A stretch of DNA of 64,000 nt from contig NZ_CP050831.1 of NCBI RefSeq assembly GCF_012113595.1, positions 3,038,001-3,102,000 on the forward strand, written 5' to 3'. The DNA is from Bacteroides faecium. GTDB taxonomy: Bacteria; Bacteroidota; Bacteroidia; Bacteroidales; Bacteroidaceae. Shown piece by piece: positions 63,601 to 64,000 of this stretch. The position numbers and the translations under genes are program-made. How positions within the stretch are numbered: the stretch's first letter is position 1; each line of letters begins with the position of its first letter. The notes under the pieces are model-generated. The model was not told the DNA's origin. It was given only the letters and a program-made list of their open reading frames with translations, and ran no database searches.

Positions 63601-63975
63601 CACCGTTCCCGTAACGCTACGCTTTTTTTTAGGTTGCTGTTGGGCAGGTTCTTCCTTGTTTACCTTCAGTATGATCTCGTTACCTTTGATCATATAGGTA
63701 ATTCCGCTTCCTTTGAATACCTCTTTCAGGACTTCTTCAATGGATCCTTCACAATTGAAATTTTTGTTGGTTGTGTTTTTCAAGTCTGCAGCATTGTAGA
63801 AAAATGTGTAATCACTGTTTTTTTCAATTAGCTGAATCGCTTGTTTGATAGTCATTGCCTGCCCTTTTACTGAGATTACTCCTTGCGCTCCCAAGATGTT
63901 GAGCGGGTAAAAAAGCAACAGCAATACGATATACTTCAGATATCGTTGCTTGTCAAAGAAATGAATTTTTCTCAT
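60640..63975 (-). CDS. SusC-like TonB-dependent transporter with STN domain
   Basis: An outer-membrane transporter of about 1111 residues: signal peptide, an STN domain (about 35-105, MTIKQAIQLIEKNSDYTFFY), a carboxypeptidase-regulatory-like domain (about 120-200, VTGTVVDAENGDPVIGA), plug (about 205-340, ending YGARGANGVMLITTK) and 22-strand barrel ending in RAFNIGIQLTF with the usual terminal aromatic. The STN domain means signalling to a FecR-type anti-sigma factor and an ECF sigma factor, both expected just past the window edge. ATG 63999 is another possible start; 63975 (MRKIHFFDKQ) gives the better signal peptide. The gene is complete at its 3' end. Confidence 0.92.
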   Translation of the reverse strand: MRKIHFFDKQRYLKYIVLLLLFYPLNILGAQGVISVKGQAMTIKQAIQLIEKNSDYTFFYNAADLKNTTNKNFNCEGSIEEVLKEVFKGSGITYMIKGNEIILKVNKEEPAQQQPKKKRSVTGTVVDAENGDPVIGATVVVKGQKDGVITDLDGNFTISVSGSRVQLEFSYIGYKKKTVDVGDLGVINVKMESDNQLLSEVVVVGAGTQKKVSVTGSITSVKGMALKAPSSSLTTSFAGKLSGVISMTKSGEPGAASEFYIRGVSTFGGRSTPLILLDDVEISTTDLNNIPAETIESFSILKDASATAIYGARGANGVMLITTKTGKENEKTRINVTLENTFNKPMNMPKFVDGATWMELYNEAQLTRNAGATPKYSQLDIDNTRNHVNPYVYPDVNWQDMIFKDMNMNQRVNVNISGGGSKASYYMSLQANHDTGLLNTKKVYSYNNNINNWGYNFQNNISYKVTPTTKIDLHMNAQIRNMKGPNYSTSELFKKMLYTNPVYFPATFPAQEGDTHIRFGNARWAGSSLRTNPYAYMLSSFKETNENTLNTSLKINQKLDFVTKGLSVQAMVNWKNWSSSGYNRSIKPYYYGIKNGSYNPNNPTDYETELLNTDGTDYLATSDISKSSDQTFYMDARINYDRQFGLHHVTGMLMYMQREYRSDVLPQRNQGLSGRFTYDYGQRYLIELNFGYNGTERLAKKSRFEFFPALSLGWVVSNEAFFEPMTKWVDNLKVRGSYGLVGSDETGLNAGAQHFLYIDQVKLNTIGFTTGVDMNYTLNGPQMITYAVQNAGWERVKKLDIGVDMSLFRQIDITADYFKERRYNILLNREAWPQSLAYHTAKPWSNQGKVDNWGIELSVNWHKEIIKDVYIDFRGNFTYTENKYVNLDEPVYPYIWKTSTGKPLSRTTGYVAEGLFQSQEEIDKSPVQNLGSVTKPGDIKYRDINGDGKIDADDQVMLSPYGTVPRIQYGLGFNITYKKFDFGVFFNGSAKRKLMVSGITPFGESDYNVMQFIADDRWTENNPNPNAQYPRLGLTSSQTANNTVASSYWMRNGNFIRFKTLEFGYSFKYGRVYLSGDNLAVFSPFKLWDPELGWDSYPLQRAFNIGIQLTF

Positions 63976-64000
63976 GCTTTTGCATTTTAGATTAGACATA

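Overview
This window looks like a chromosome segment from a gut Bacteroides species close to B. thetaiotaomicron. The reasons are: promoters of the Bacteroides type (a -7 box TAnnTTTG, sometimes with TTTG or TTG about 20 bp upstream) and no consistent Shine-Dalgarno sites; a fused LpxC/FabZ; a SusC/SusD pair with surface lipoproteins; families typical of Bacteroidales (DUF3256, DUF4861, GldB-like); and a gene order that resembles, from memory, the B. thetaiotaomicron stretch running from the fabI/DPP-IV genes to the BT4240-BT4247 mucin glycan locus. No tRNA, rRNA, intact insertion sequence or CRISPR array was seen.

Left end (1-6.1 kb) is the accessory part. It holds the tail of a WG-repeat-like protein, a lone family 9 pectate/rhamnogalacturonan lyase with a small lipoprotein, a decayed AAA-ATPase/nuclease gene that still has a perfect promoter, an intact solitary AAA ATPase, a gene-free kilobase dominated by a nearly 680-bp mirror-symmetric palindrome and a second 163-nt imperfect hairpin, a small membrane protein, and an MNT nucleotidyltransferase whose HEPN partner is broken.

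6.1-11.8 kb carries a HAD phosphatase and three plant cell-wall enzymes (GH43, DUF4861, GH28). They point the same way but each has its own -7 box, and GH28, DUF4861 and GH43 each end in a terminator-like hairpin. 12-24 kb is mostly housekeeping: fabI, a GldB-like lipoprotein and an RsmI-like methylase on the plus strand; a membrane/Nudix-like protein, lipA and DPP-IV on the minus strand; then an SPFH protein with a ribbon-helix-helix partner and a BlaI/BlaR1-type pair in which the receptor is fused to TonB-C and carboxypeptidase-regulatory-like domains.

23.7-33.1 kb (minus strand) holds miaA, a pRiA4b ORF-3-like gene, the lipid A genes lpxA, lpxC/fabZ and lpxD, an HD hydrolase, pyrF, prfA and purM. 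33.1-41.9 kb (minus) holds lemA and a TPM-domain gene separated by a toxin-antitoxin pair, a serine hydrolase, aroE, a lipoprotein, menG/ubiE, purC, phoH and a DUF5715 protein. 41.9-42.1 kb is an intergenic array of four GAAAC-N5-GTTTC palindromes with an exact 22-bp period; the centre of the palindrome at 4.4 kb has the same four-unit, 22-bp layout built from a different word (CACTnnAGTG). 42.4-47 kb holds a flotillin-like/NfeD pair, then truA, an EamA transporter and a DUF3256 protein.

47-64 kb (minus) is a polysaccharide utilisation locus: SusC with an STN domain, SusD, a surface glycan-binding lipoprotein, an M60-like mucin-type peptidase, a GH109 alpha-N-acetylgalactosaminidase, a YitT protein, a LacZ-like GH2 beta-galactosidase and a sugar-kinase-like phosphotransferase. 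Together these fit capture of host mucin O-glycopeptides, cleavage of the protein, removal of GalNAc and galactose, and phosphorylation of a released sugar. The STN domain predicts control by an ECF sigma/anti-sigma pair just beyond the right edge.
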